The position numbers and the translations under genes were made by a program. Of a DNA stretch of 64,000 nt, positions 35,484 to 44,103 are shown one piece after another. Each line of letters opens with the position of its first letter. Within the stretch, counting starts at the first letter, position 1. Origin of the DNA: Bacillus sp. SA1-12 (GTDB lineage Bacteria; Bacillota; Bacilli; Bacillales; Bacillaceae); contig NZ_LATZ01000119.1 of NCBI RefSeq assembly GCF_000981385.1, positions 124,001 to 188,000 of the forward strand. The letters run 5' to 3'. The notes under the pieces were generated by a model that did no database searches, was not told the origin of the DNA, and saw only the letters and a program-made list of their open reading frames with translations.

Positions 35484-35530
35484 TAAGCTGCCACCTATAA
35501 GTTGCAGCTTATTTTTTTGGTCTTAAGTCC
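35484..35530 (+). terminator. Terminator after the MATE/MOP-like gene
   Basis: TAAGCTGC / GCAGCTTA arms are followed by seven T. Confidence 0.8.
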
Positions 35531-35589
35531 GTATACGTCTTAAGCCTTACTCATGTTTAACGCTCAAGGTTGTTATGCTCAATAAAATA

Positions 35590-35761
35590 GTTCGCTAAGA
35601 TAAAAAGGAAGGGAATATATGTCAGGCCAATACATGTCATGCTTGTTCATGAGTTTAAGTTGAGTGGAACCTATATGGAGTAGCAGCTAACATGCCAAAG
35701 GGAGACCCGACAGACATAAAGAGGGTGATGAGGCTCCTTATCGGCAGACTATATAGCGAAC
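35590..35761 (+). ncRNA. Structured RNA candidate Y upstream of the NlpC/P60-like gene
   Basis: GTTCGCTA (35590-35597) pairs perfectly with TAGCGAAC (35754-35761) across 156 bases. Inside, CCGA/TCGG, AAGGA/TCCTT and ATGT/ACAT pairs can form. The tract is G+A-rich and unlike the AT-rich spacers around it, with no open frame. It shares GTCAGG-ATACAT, GATGAG-CTC and TAGCGA, in that order, with the structured stretch near 20.75 kb. A decayed self-splicing intron or an unknown regulatory RNA are both possible. Confidence 0.4.
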
Positions 35762-35838
35762 AGCTGACACAGAAATTAACAGGCAAGTTTAACTGAGCCA
35801 TGAAAAATCCCTTCAAGATATCATCTGGAGGGTGTTTT

Positions 35839-36471
35839 ATGAATAATAAAAAAGTTTATATTTTTCTTACTGATACAGGTACATTATTTACTAGAGTGAT
35901 CAAATTATATACTAAAAACTCATTAAATCATGCATCGATTGCATTGGATAAAGAATTAGAGGAAATGTATAGCTTTGGACGTAAAAATCCGAAAAATCCT
36001 TTTATTGGAGGCTTTGTGAAAGAAAATATTCATTCGGATTTATTTAAAGGGGCAAAATGTGCCGTTTACAGTTGTTCGGTAACTGAAAGTGAATATAATC
36101 AATTGAAAATTAACATCCAAATAATTAAACAAAATGAGCATTGTTATAAATATAACATCATTGGACTCTTTGGAATTGTATTCAATAAAGTAATTGAAAG
36201 AAAAAACGCTTTTTTTTGTTCACAATTTGTGGTGACTATATTAAAAATGAGCAGGGTATCCCTTGTTGATAAGCCGCTATCACTTGTAACACCACAAGAT
36301 TTAATGCAAGCAGATCGGCTGCAATTAGAATATAAAGGAGAATTGCATTCTTATCCTTTTCTTAAAAAGTATATGGATACGATTTCTTTGAAACATCCAA
36401 ATCAGCTAAGTTTTACTAAGATTGTTGAAGTCTCATCAACTATTTATCATAAAGTTAAAGCGCTAGTTTAA
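35839..36471 (+). CDS. Permuted NlpC/P60-like (YiiX/YycO-type) protein
   Basis: The 210-residue protein looks like a permuted papain-like amidase. It has an early NHASIALD with the catalytic His and a late FFCSQFVVTIL with the catalytic Cys, the order expected for the permuted fold. The substrate could be a peptide or lipid amide; no signal peptide is seen. The ATG at 35839 follows GGAGGG by six bases. An in-frame ATG at 35800 lacks a ribosome binding site. It is a single-gene unit preceded by the structured region. Confidence 0.65.
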   Translation: MNNKKVYIFLTDTGTLFTRVIKLYTKNSLNHASIALDKELEEMYSFGRKNPKNPFIGGFVKENIHSDLFKGAKCAVYSCSVTESEYNQLKINIQIIKQNEHCYKYNIIGLFGIVFNKVIERKNAFFCSQFVVTILKMSRVSLVDKPLSLVTPQDLMQADRLQLEYKGELHSYPFLKKYMDTISLKHPNQLSFTKIVEVSSTIYHKVKALV

Positions 36472-36846
36472 AAGAGAATGTAAGTGAAAGGAAAAATAAT
36501 AATTATTTTGGCAATTTAACATGAGGTGAGCGTGAGCTTTTTTATCCATTTGTTATGAGCTGCCTCCAATAAAATTAACCGACTTCATTTATTTTCAAGG
36601 ATATAAAATCCTGAATGACAATTAAATCTTATTACAAAAGATCCTAAACAGAGTTAATCTTAATTTACGTTTAATGAAAGAATTTGCAATACATATTCTA
36701 TTCATTAGAATGTTTTTACTGACATAAACACTAAACTTCATCATTGAAAGGATGTACCAAAAAGATGAGTACGTCTATTTATTGTTTATGTTAAAATAAA
36801 TTGTCTTATATTTTTCAATTTTTAATGACAGCTGGGAGATCTGCTA
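36472..36846. other. AT-rich intergenic region
   Basis: I see no gene or strong structure. The last ~80 bases (TTGTTTATGTTAAAATAAATTG) probably hold the promoter of the downstream membrane protein gene. Confidence 0.4.
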
Positions 36847-37464
36847 ATGAATATACTTGTCAAATGTATCATACTTGGAATTGCCGCAACTGTACAAGGC
36901 ATAGCAATGGCCGTTTTTTTATTTCCGCACTTTATTCCCTCAGGTGGTGCTGCTAGTGTTGGTGTATTATTAAATGTCCTATTGAATATTCCTTATGCTT
37001 ACTCACTTTGGTTTTTAAATGCCGTGTTGTTACTTGCAGCAGTAAAATGGCTTGGTAAAAGCAGCGCGCTTTGGACAATGTACTGTGTAACGGTCACCTC
37101 TGCAGTAATTAATTTGATTTCCCCGCTGATAAAAAATCCATTATCTTATGTGTTATTTGACATTGCTTTAGGATCAGTTGTCTTTGGTTTAGGTTTAGGA
37201 ATATTGTTCCGAATGGGAGCCTCCTCAGGCGGAATGGATATTTTAGCCCTAATTCTTTCAAAGACTTTAGGATTTTCACCAGGCAAAGCACTTTTTTTGA
37301 TTAATGCACTTTTATTAGGTATAACAGGATTTGTTGTTTCATGGGACATTATTATTTACGCATTCCTTTGTCAATTTATTGGGACAAGGGTATTAGATGC
37401 TATTTACAAGCTTTCTATTAATTCAAGGGGCTTAGAAGTACGCAAAGAACAAGAAACGTTTTAA
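36847..37464 (+). CDS. YitT-family (DUF161) membrane protein, short form
   Basis: The 205-residue protein has five to six membrane spans and the YitT core signatures: FLFPHFIPSGGAASVGVLLN, the glycine-rich GLGLGILFRMGASSGGMDILA and GTRVLDAIYK. Full-length YitT proteins carry a C-terminal DUF2179 domain, which is missing here, so this is the short type. Function is unknown. It starts at ATG 36847 after a GGGAG site. Confidence 0.8.
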   Translation: MNILVKCIILGIAATVQGIAMAVFLFPHFIPSGGAASVGVLLNVLLNIPYAYSLWFLNAVLLLAAVKWLGKSSALWTMYCVTVTSAVINLISPLIKNPLSYVLFDIALGSVVFGLGLGILFRMGASSGGMDILALILSKTLGFSPGKALFLINALLLGITGFVVSWDIIIYAFLCQFIGTRVLDAIYKLSINSRGLEVRKEQETF

Positions 37465-37564
37465 TAGAAAAGTATTTTTGGCCAACCCTAATAAATGCCT
37501 AACAATTTTTAGTTCCTTTTATCATTAAATAAATTGATACTAAAAACAGTTAGGATGAAGGGGA

Positions 37565-37723
37565 ATGGCGAAAAGAAATCGCGGAAAATCATTGAAAAAA
37601 TTACCGTCTAAAGGCAGAGGTACGTGTCCGGTTTGCGGAAGAACGAGAATTAAATTATTATATCCATATAGAAAAGAAGGGAATCAAATGCTAAATGTAT
37701 GCAAAAATTGCCGAGATAAATAG
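37565..37723 (+). CDS. Small basic zinc-ribbon protein
   Basis: A 52-residue frame starts at ATG 37565 behind ATGAAGGGG and ends at TAG 37721-37723. Two CxxC pairs, CPVCGRTR and VCKNCRDK, predict a zinc ribbon. The N-terminus is strongly basic (AKRNRGKSLKKLPSKGRG), as in ribosome- or RNA-binding proteins. It is followed by its own terminator. I cannot name the family, but the clean coding pattern and metal ligands support a real gene. Confidence 0.7.
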   Translation: MAKRNRGKSLKKLPSKGRGTCPVCGRTRIKLLYPYRKEGNQMLNVCKNCRDK

Positions 37724-37749
37724 GGTACTTTTTTTAGCCTTAGCTGACA

Positions 37750-37785
37750 GTGTCAACGTGTAAAACGTTGACTTTTTTCTTTTTA
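37750..37785 (+). terminator. Terminator after the zinc-ribbon gene
   Basis: GTCAACG / CGTTGAC arms with a TGTAAAA loop are followed by TTTTTTCTTTTT. Confidence 0.8.
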
Positions 37786-37924
37786 AATGGTTAGCTCAAA
37801 AAGTTTAAATAATTCAAAAATTCATTGTTGATTATAACTAGCTTTTACATGAATAGTATATAACTAGGCAGTTATTTTTAAATTATAAAAGTTTTTGAAC
37901 ATAAATGAAGGGAGCTAAAAATGA

Positions 37925-38134
37925 ATGCAGATTATGACAAATATGGCGGGAAGTGTATGGAAAATCTTAGTTGAAGTTGGAGATACAGTTGAAGAAGGTC
38001 AGGATGTTATCATCCTTGAATCAATGAAAATGGAAATCCCAATTTCTGCGGATATGAAAGGCCAAGTGAAAGAAATAAAAATAAATGAGGGTGACTTTGT
38101 AGACGATGGTGATGTGTTAATTGAATTAATGTAA
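37925..38134 (+). CDS. Biotin carboxyl carrier protein (short, YngHB/AccB-like)
   Basis: The 69-residue protein is a minimal biotinyl domain with the attachment motif ESMKMEIP and Lys35. It should shuttle CO2 between the biotin carboxylase (42455-43792) and the carboxyltransferase (38306-39835) of this cluster. The ATG at 37925 is about 10 bases after GAAGGGAG; an out-of-frame ATG at 37921 is nearer but leads to a short frame. It begins the acyl-CoA cluster. Confidence 0.9.
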   Translation: MQIMTNMAGSVWKILVEVGDTVEEGQDVIILESMKMEIPISADMKGQVKEIKINEGDFVDDGDVLIELM

Positions 38135-38181
38135 CATACGACATATATAAGAAAGTACGATGTTACGAAAGAAAAAAATAA

Positions 38182-38195
38182 TGAAAACGCTTCCT
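38182..38195 (+). promoter_or_regulatory. cre-like site inside the acyl-CoA cluster
   Basis: TGAAAACGCTTCCT matches 12 of 14 positions of the cre consensus, including the central AACGCT. It lies between the carrier gene and the carboxyltransferase gene. Catabolite control of the downstream genes is an inference. Confidence 0.45.
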
Positions 38196-38202
38196 TTTAT
38201 TT

Positions 38203-38232
38203 TTAATCCCAATTTAACATTGGGATTTTGGT
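38203..38232 (+). terminator. Hairpin between carrier and carboxyltransferase genes
   Basis: AATCCCAA / TTGGGATT with a seven-base loop is followed by TTGG, too weak a T-run for certain termination. It may attenuate or stabilise the message. Confidence 0.4.
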
Positions 38233-38305
38233 CAGAAGGTCATCTAGCAGCAGATGAAATTCTTTACATGCTAAATGCTATGGAACTTTTTAGGAGGGAA
38301 CGGCT

Positions 38306-39835
38306 ATGTCACTTGAAAAAGCATTGCAAGAAAAGCTGGAAACTATAAAAAAAGGAGGTGCACCTAAATACCACGACAAAAATGGGGAAAAGGGAAAGCT
38401 TTTTGTACGAAGACGAATTGAATTACTATTTGACAATGGTTTACAACTAGAAGACGCTTTGCTCGCTAATTGTATGGAAGAGCATTTACCCGCAGATGGT
38501 GTTGTCACGGGAATCGGGAAAGTAAATGGGCAAACTGTCTGTGTTATGGCTAATGATTCGACCATTAAAGCCGGATCATGGGGGGCAAAAACAGTTGAGA
38601 AAATTATCCGAATCCAAGAAACAGCGGAAAAACTCAGTGTACCACTGATTTATTTGGTTGATTCTGCTGGAGCAAGAATTACAGATCAAATTGAGATGTT
38701 TCCTGGTAGACGCGGTGCAGGGCGAATATTCTACAATCAAGTAAAGCTATCAGGAAAAATACCGCAACTTTGTATTTTATTTGGACCATCTGCTGCTGGC
38801 GGAGCCTATATCCCTGCCTTTTGTGATGTTGTGATCATGGTAAATGGGAATGCATCCATGTATTTAGGATCACCGCGTATGGCAGAAATGGTCATTGGCG
38901 AAAGCGTTTCGCTTGAAGAGATGGGAGGAGCGAGAATGCATTGCTCTGTTTCAGGCTGTGGTGACATTTTAGCCAATACTGAAGAAGAAGCCATTTCTCT
39001 AGCACGCAGATATCTCTCTTATATCCCTGCCAATTTTTCAGAAAGACCACCAGTAATAGACGCAATCCCTCCTAAAGCACATGATCAATCATTAGAAGAA
39101 ATCATTCCAAAAAATCAGAATGCGCCATTTAATATGAAGGATTTAATTGATCGAATTATCGATCAGCATTCATTCTTTGAAATCAAGGCTTTGTTTGCTC
39201 CGGAACTTATTACAGGTTTTTGTCGGTTAAATGGTCAATCGATCGGGATTATAGCAAATCAGCCAAAAGTAAAGGGCGGTGTCCTTTTCCATGATTCAGC
39301 AGATAAGGCGGCAAGGTTTATTACGTTATGTGATGCGTTTAATATTCCTTTATTATTTTTGGCAGATATACCAGGTTTCATGATCGGAACGAAGGTGGAA
39401 CGAGCAGGAATCATTCGTCATGGGGCGAAAATGATTTCCGCTATGTCAGAAGCTACCGTTCCAAAAATATCAATTATTGTTCGCAAGGCGTACGGGGCTG
39501 GGCTTTATGCAATGGCGGGCCCTGCATTTGAACCAGATTGCTGCTTGGCTTTACCGACAGCATCTATTGCGGTAATGGGACCAGAGGCCGCTGTAAACGC
39601 AGTTTATGCGAATAAGATTGCAGAATTGCCAAAAGATCAACAAAAGGCTTTTATTGAAAAGAAGCGGGAAGAATACAAAAAAGATATCGATCTTTATCGA
39701 CTTGCATCTGAAATGATTATTGATGGAATCATCCCAGCCAACTCACTAAGAAAAGAACTTCTAACACGGTTTGAGGCTTATCGGACGAAATATCTCCCTT
39801 TTTCACAGAGAAAACACCCTGTATATCCTGTTTAG
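38306..39835 (+). CDS. Acyl-CoA carboxyltransferase (PccB/MccB type)
   Basis: The 509-residue protein is the beta (carboxyltransferase) subunit of a biotin-dependent acyl-CoA carboxylase, similar to YngE. It has an N-half with VYLVDSAGARI-type LIYLVDSAGARIT and FGPSAAGGAYIPA oxyanion-hole loops. The C-half has LADIPGFMIGTKVE and AGLYAMAGPAFEPD. The substrate may be propionyl-, methylcrotonyl- or another acyl-CoA; family resemblance and neighbours favour branched-chain acyl-CoA use. The ATG at 38306 follows GGAGGG. Confidence 0.92.
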   Translation: MSLEKALQEKLETIKKGGAPKYHDKNGEKGKLFVRRRIELLFDNGLQLEDALLANCMEEHLPADGVVTGIGKVNGQTVCVMANDSTIKAGSWGAKTVEKIIRIQETAEKLSVPLIYLVDSAGARITDQIEMFPGRRGAGRIFYNQVKLSGKIPQLCILFGPSAAGGAYIPAFCDVVIMVNGNASMYLGSPRMAEMVIGESVSLEEMGGARMHCSVSGCGDILANTEEEAISLARRYLSYIPANFSERPPVIDAIPPKAHDQSLEEIIPKNQNAPFNMKDLIDRIIDQHSFFEIKALFAPELITGFCRLNGQSIGIIANQPKVKGGVLFHDSADKAARFITLCDAFNIPLLFLADIPGFMIGTKVERAGIIRHGAKMISAMSEATVPKISIIVRKAYGAGLYAMAGPAFEPDCCLALPTASIAVMGPEAAVNAVYANKIAELPKDQQKAFIEKKREEYKKDIDLYRLASEMIIDGIIPANSLRKELLTRFEAYRTKYLPFSQRKHPVYPV

Positions 39836-39863
39836 CATTATAAAGAGAAGGAGCGAAATCAGA

Positions 39864-40565
39864 TTGAAACCTATATTATCGTCTTTTAAGGAAGCAGTGA
39901 GTGAAATCAAAGACGGTGCAACCATAATGGTAGGCGGATTTGGGCTTTGCGGTATTCCAGAAAACTTAATCAAGGCCCTTTGTCATACCGGTGTCAAAAA
40001 CCTCACCGTTATTTCAAATAATTGCGGTGTTGATGACTGGGGACTTGGCTTGCTGTTAAAAACGAAACAAATAAAAAAGATGATTTCCTCTTATGTTGGA
40101 GAGAATAAGGAGTTTGAACGGCAGGTATTGAACGGTGAGCTTGAAGTTGAGCTTATCCCGCAAGGAACATTGGCTGAAAAAATTCGTGCCGGTGGTGCAG
40201 GAATTCCTGCCTTTTATACGCCAGCAGGTGTAGGAACACCGATTGCGGAGGGAAGAGAAACTCGGATTTTTCATGGTAGGGAATATTTACTGGAAGAAGC
40301 GCTGACAGCAGACTTCAGTTTAGTCCGTGCCTGGAAAGCAGATAAAAGCGGTAATCTTATCTACAATAAAACCGCGCAAAACTTTAATCCGATGATTGCT
40401 GCTGCTGGTAGAGTGACAATAGCTGAGGCCGAAAATTTGGTGGATAAAGGAATGCTGCCGGCTAATCATATTCATACACCGGGAATATATGTTCAAAAAT
40501 TGCTTGTTGGAAAACAAGAAAAAAGGATTGAACGATTAACAATTCGACATAAAAAAAGGAAATAA
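39864..40565 (+). CDS. scoA: 3-oxoacid CoA-transferase subunit A
   Basis: The 233-residue protein has the alpha-subunit signature GGFGLCGIPENLI near its start and GGAGIPAFYTPAGVGTP in the middle. With ScoB it moves CoA from succinyl-CoA or a similar donor to acetoacetate or another short acid. The start is TTG 39864, ten bases after AAGGAG. The frame is open further back into the carboxyltransferase gene but without support. It lies 17 bases before scoB. Confidence 0.93.
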   Translation: MKPILSSFKEAVSEIKDGATIMVGGFGLCGIPENLIKALCHTGVKNLTVISNNCGVDDWGLGLLLKTKQIKKMISSYVGENKEFERQVLNGELEVELIPQGTLAEKIRAGGAGIPAFYTPAGVGTPIAEGRETRIFHGREYLLEEALTADFSLVRAWKADKSGNLIYNKTAQNFNPMIAAAGRVTIAEAENLVDKGMLPANHIHTPGIYVQKLLVGKQEKRIERLTIRHKKRK

Positions 40566-40582
40566 AGTAAAGGCGGTGTAAT

Positions 40583-41242
40583 ATGTCTGCAAATAGTAGA
40601 GAAAAGATTGCTAGAAGGGCAGAAAAAGAGATTCAAGCTGGCTTTTATATAAATCTTGGGATCGGAATGCCCACTCTTGTGGCAAACTATATTCCTTCTA
40701 ACAAGCAAGTGGTACTGCAATCGGAAAATGGTCTTCTAGGAATCGGACCTTATCCAGAAAATGTTGAGATGGACCCAGATTTAATCAATGCAGGCAAAGA
40801 AACGGTGACAGCCATCCAGGGTGCGAGCTATTTTAACAGTGCTGAATCATTTGCCATGATTCGCGGCGGACATATTGATGTAGCGATATTAGGAGGCATG
40901 GAGGTATCAGAAAATGGCGATCTTGCCAATTGGATGATTCCCGGAAAAATGATCAAAGGTATGGGCGGTGCAATGGACCTTGTTCATGGAGCAAAGCGAA
41001 TTATCGTCATTATGGATCATACAACAAAACAAGGTGAGGCAAAAATAGTAAAACAATGCACACTTCCCTTAACAGGAAAAGGGGTTGTTAATCGAATTAT
41101 TACAGAACGCGCTGTGATTGATATAACAAGTGAAGGCTTAAGACTTGTTGAAACGGCAAAGGGATATTCGGTAAAAGATATTCAATCCGTTACGGAGCCG
41201 GATTTAATCATCGACGACCGGACTAAGGTTGGAGCTTTCTAG
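40583..41242 (+). CDS. scoB: 3-oxoacid CoA-transferase subunit B
   Basis: The 219-residue beta subunit has the catalytic glutamate motif SENGLLGIG and the LGIGMPTLVANYI start. It completes the CoA-transferase with the upstream ScoA. In this cluster it can activate or release acetoacetate, an end product of leucine breakdown. The ATG at 40583 follows AAAGGCGGTG. Confidence 0.94.
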   Translation: MSANSREKIARRAEKEIQAGFYINLGIGMPTLVANYIPSNKQVVLQSENGLLGIGPYPENVEMDPDLINAGKETVTAIQGASYFNSAESFAMIRGGHIDVAILGGMEVSENGDLANWMIPGKMIKGMGGAMDLVHGAKRIIVIMDHTTKQGEAKIVKQCTLPLTGKGVVNRIITERAVIDITSEGLRLVETAKGYSVKDIQSVTEPDLIIDDRTKVGAF

Positions 41243-41295
41243 TTAAATAGAAACAGATTTTTATCTGACCGCAAATAAGAAAGGATTGAAGCGCG

Positions 41296-42435
41296 ATGAA
41301 TTTTGATTTAACAAATGAACAAGAAATGATTCGCAACTTGATTCATGAATTTGCTGAGGAGGAAGTTGCCCCTGGAGCCGATGAAAGAGATCGAACAGGC
41401 GCATTTCCTGAAAAGATCTTTGAGCAATTGGCAGAGCTAGGGATGATGGGTCTCCCATTTCCTGAAGAATATGGAGGAAGCGGGGCAGATACCATCAGCT
41501 TCGCCATAGTAACGGAAGAATTAAGCAGAGTTTGTGCTTCAACAGGTATTACCTATTCAGCCCATATTTCCTTAGGTGCAGCACCAATTCATTTATTCGG
41601 GACGGCTGATCAAAAGGAAAAATATTTAACACCGCTTTGCCAAGGAGAATATTTAGGTGCATTTGGTCTAACAGAACCTAATGCCGGTTCTGATGCAGGA
41701 GGAACAGAAACAAAAGCCGTTCTTCATGAAGATCATTGGGTGATAAATGGGTCAAAATGCTTTATTACAAATGCGAGCTATGCAAAAAATCTGGTCATTA
41801 CGGCTGTAACAGACCTGGCAAATGAAACAAAAGGAATTAGCGCTTTTATTATTCCAACCGATGCAAGCGGATTTAAGGTGAAAAATAATTACGAGAAAAT
41901 GGGACTGCATTCCTCAAATACCACAGAACTCATATTAGAAGGCGTCACGATTCCTAAAGAAAATCTTCTTGGAACAAATGGGAATGGTTTTAAACAATTC
42001 TTAGCAACTTTAGATGGAGGCAGAATTGGTATTGGGGCTATGGCAGTAGGCATCGCCCAGGGTGCCTATGAAAAATCCCTTCAATATGCGAAGGATCGCA
42101 AACAATTCGGTAAAAGCATTTCTGCATTTCAAGCAATCCAATTTAAATTAGCCGATATGGCAATGAATATTGAACTTGCCAGGAATATGGTCTATAAAGC
42201 AGCATGGTTAAAGGATCAAGGAAAAAAATTTAAAAAGGAAGCGGCGATTGCAAAATTATTTGCATCAGAAATGTGTATGAAGGTATGTGATCAAGCAGTC
42301 CAAATTCATGGCGGTTACGGCTATATGAAGGAATATCAAGTGGAACGGTTCTTCCGAGATGCCAAGCTGCTTGAAATCGGGGAAGGAACGTCTGAGGTTC
42401 AGCGGATGGTAATAGCCAAACAAATAGGGTGTTAG
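41296..42435 (+). CDS. Acyl-CoA dehydrogenase (short/branched-chain type)
   Basis: The 379-residue FAD enzyme has AFGLTEPNAGSDAGGT, the FITNASYAKN loop, DRKQFGKSISAFQAIQFKLADMA and the catalytic-base region VQIHGGYGYMKEYQVERFFRDAK, ending in EGTSEVQRMVIAKQI. It introduces the first double bond in acyl-CoA breakdown, possibly of isovaleryl- or butyryl-CoA (MmgC/YngJ relatives). The ATG at 41296 follows AAGGATTG. It lies in the middle of the carboxylase cluster. Confidence 0.92.
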   Translation: MNFDLTNEQEMIRNLIHEFAEEEVAPGADERDRTGAFPEKIFEQLAELGMMGLPFPEEYGGSGADTISFAIVTEELSRVCASTGITYSAHISLGAAPIHLFGTADQKEKYLTPLCQGEYLGAFGLTEPNAGSDAGGTETKAVLHEDHWVINGSKCFITNASYAKNLVITAVTDLANETKGISAFIIPTDASGFKVKNNYEKMGLHSSNTTELILEGVTIPKENLLGTNGNGFKQFLATLDGGRIGIGAMAVGIAQGAYEKSLQYAKDRKQFGKSISAFQAIQFKLADMAMNIELARNMVYKAAWLKDQGKKFKKEAAIAKLFASEMCMKVCDQAVQIHGGYGYMKEYQVERFFRDAKLLEIGEGTSEVQRMVIAKQIGC

Positions 42436-42454
42436 GCAAAAAGGGAGTGAATGG

Positions 42455-43792
42455 ATGTTTAAAAGAGTACTAATCGCTAATAGAGGTGAAATTGCGGTAC
42501 GAATTATGCGAACGTGCAAATCATTAGGTATTTATTCGATTGGTGTTTACTCACAAGCTGATTCAGATGCCCCGCATGTGAAACTGGCTGATGAGGCCTG
42601 CTTACTTGGCAGTTCACGAGTTGCTGAGAGCTATTTAAATATTGATAAAGTCCTCGAAATCGCATTACGAACAAAAGCTGACGCTATTCACCCTGGCTAT
42701 GGGCTTCTTTCCGAAAATCCTGAATTTGCCAGACGCTGTGAGGAATTGGGTATTGTTTTCATCGGACCATCCTATGAAGTGATTGCACTCATGGGAAGCA
42801 AAATTGAAGCAAGAAAGGCAATGGAAGCTGCTGGTATTCCAATTGTGCAAGGAATATCCTCCCCATTAGCAGATGCAGAGGAGGCTGTTGCTGCCGGAAA
42901 ACAAATCGGTTACCCGGTTATGCTCAAAGCGTCAGCGGGTGGCGGTGGAATCGGAATGCAAATTGTAAGAAGTGATGATGAAATTCGAAAAGCCTTTGAA
43001 GGCAATCAAAAGCGGGCAAAAGATTTCTTTGGCGATGGATCGATGTATGTGGAAAAATATATTGATCACCCAAGACATATCGAAATACAAATTCTTGCCG
43101 ATGGAACTGGAAATACAATTTACTTATGGGAACGTGAATGCTCAATCCAACGTCGTCACCAAAAAGTGGTGGAAGAAGCTCCATCACCTTTTCTAGATGA
43201 GGCTCTCCGTCAGAAAATGGGAGAGGCAGCGGTAATTGCTGCAAAGACCATTGGATATAAAAATGCTGGGACGTTTGAATTTTTGGTCGATAAACAGAAG
43301 CATTTTTATTTTCTGGAGATGAATACCCGGCTTCAAGTCGAGCATCCTGTCACGGAGGAAATAACAGGATTAGATTTAGTAGCTGAACAGCTTCGTATTG
43401 CAGCAGGGGAAGTTTTAACAATTACACAAGGAGATGTTAAAAAAGATGGTCATGCGATAGAAGTAAGAATCTATGCAGAAGACCCTAAAACGTTCTATCC
43501 ATCACCAGGTAAAATAACGAAGCTAAATATCCCTCAGGGACCAGGTATCCGTCATGAGCTCGGTATTCATGATTCCTCAATGGTAACCCCCTTTTATGAT
43601 CCAATGATTGCAAAACTTGTTGTAAAAGGGAAAGACCGTGAAAGGGCAATTGATAGACTTCAAGCAGCGCTCGCAAAGTATGAAATCCAAGGAATTAAAA
43701 CCAATATTCCGATGCTCCAAAGAATTGCTGAACATCCTGAATTTAGGTCTGGAAATACAACAACCTCCTTTGTAAAACAATTTATTAAGTGA
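42455..43792 (+). CDS. Biotin carboxylase subunit (AccC/YngHA-like)
   Basis: The 445-residue ATP-grasp enzyme carboxylates biotin on a carrier protein. Diagnostic parts are IANRGEIAVRIMRTC, KASAGGGGIGM, RECSIQRRHQKVVEE and EMNTRLQVEHPVTEE. Its carrier is most likely the 69-residue protein at 37925-38134, since no biotinyl domain is fused here. With the carboxyltransferase at 38306 it forms a three-part acyl-CoA carboxylase. The ATG at 42455 follows AAGGGAGTG. Confidence 0.94.
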   Translation: MFKRVLIANRGEIAVRIMRTCKSLGIYSIGVYSQADSDAPHVKLADEACLLGSSRVAESYLNIDKVLEIALRTKADAIHPGYGLLSENPEFARRCEELGIVFIGPSYEVIALMGSKIEARKAMEAAGIPIVQGISSPLADAEEAVAAGKQIGYPVMLKASAGGGGIGMQIVRSDDEIRKAFEGNQKRAKDFFGDGSMYVEKYIDHPRHIEIQILADGTGNTIYLWERECSIQRRHQKVVEEAPSPFLDEALRQKMGEAAVIAAKTIGYKNAGTFEFLVDKQKHFYFLEMNTRLQVEHPVTEEITGLDLVAEQLRIAAGEVLTITQGDVKKDGHAIEVRIYAEDPKTFYPSPGKITKLNIPQGPGIRHELGIHDSSMVTPFYDPMIAKLVVKGKDRERAIDRLQAALAKYEIQGIKTNIPMLQRIAEHPEFRSGNTTTSFVKQFIK

Positions 43793-44103
43793 TACTTCTA
43801 ACAGTGGGGTTTTTCTCGAAGGACAGGTTTTACAAGTGCAACTTAGACGATGGAGTGGCGAAGTCAGTCCTTCATCCCCCGCTGATGATATACCAAACTT
43901 ATCACGCTTAACTGCCGCGGCAATATGTTAGCGTTCGCATCTTTTGGACATCAATCCATCTTCAGTTCTTTACGGCAGCTAACACCATCTTATCATCTGA
44001 TTTACTCCTCGAATCTTGATGTGGGGTTTTTCAAACCGTTTAGATTGGAATAAGCAGAAAATTAGGATAGTAGATAGTAGGATAATGTCTTAGGAGGAAT
44101 TGA
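43793..44103. other. Non-coding region with inverted repeats inside the acyl-CoA cluster
   Basis: The stretch is GC-richer than usual spacers. TTAACTGCCG (43908-43917) pairs with CGGCAGCTAA (43973-43982) with one mismatch. A CAGTGGGG / CATCCCCCG pair lies at about 43801-43882. It looks like one or two decayed intergenic repeats rather than a gene. Confidence 0.5.

Noticed and set aside
38160..38348. 62-residue open frame before the carboxyltransferase gene
   Set aside because: It runs through the cre-like site, a hairpin and the true ribosome binding site of the next gene.
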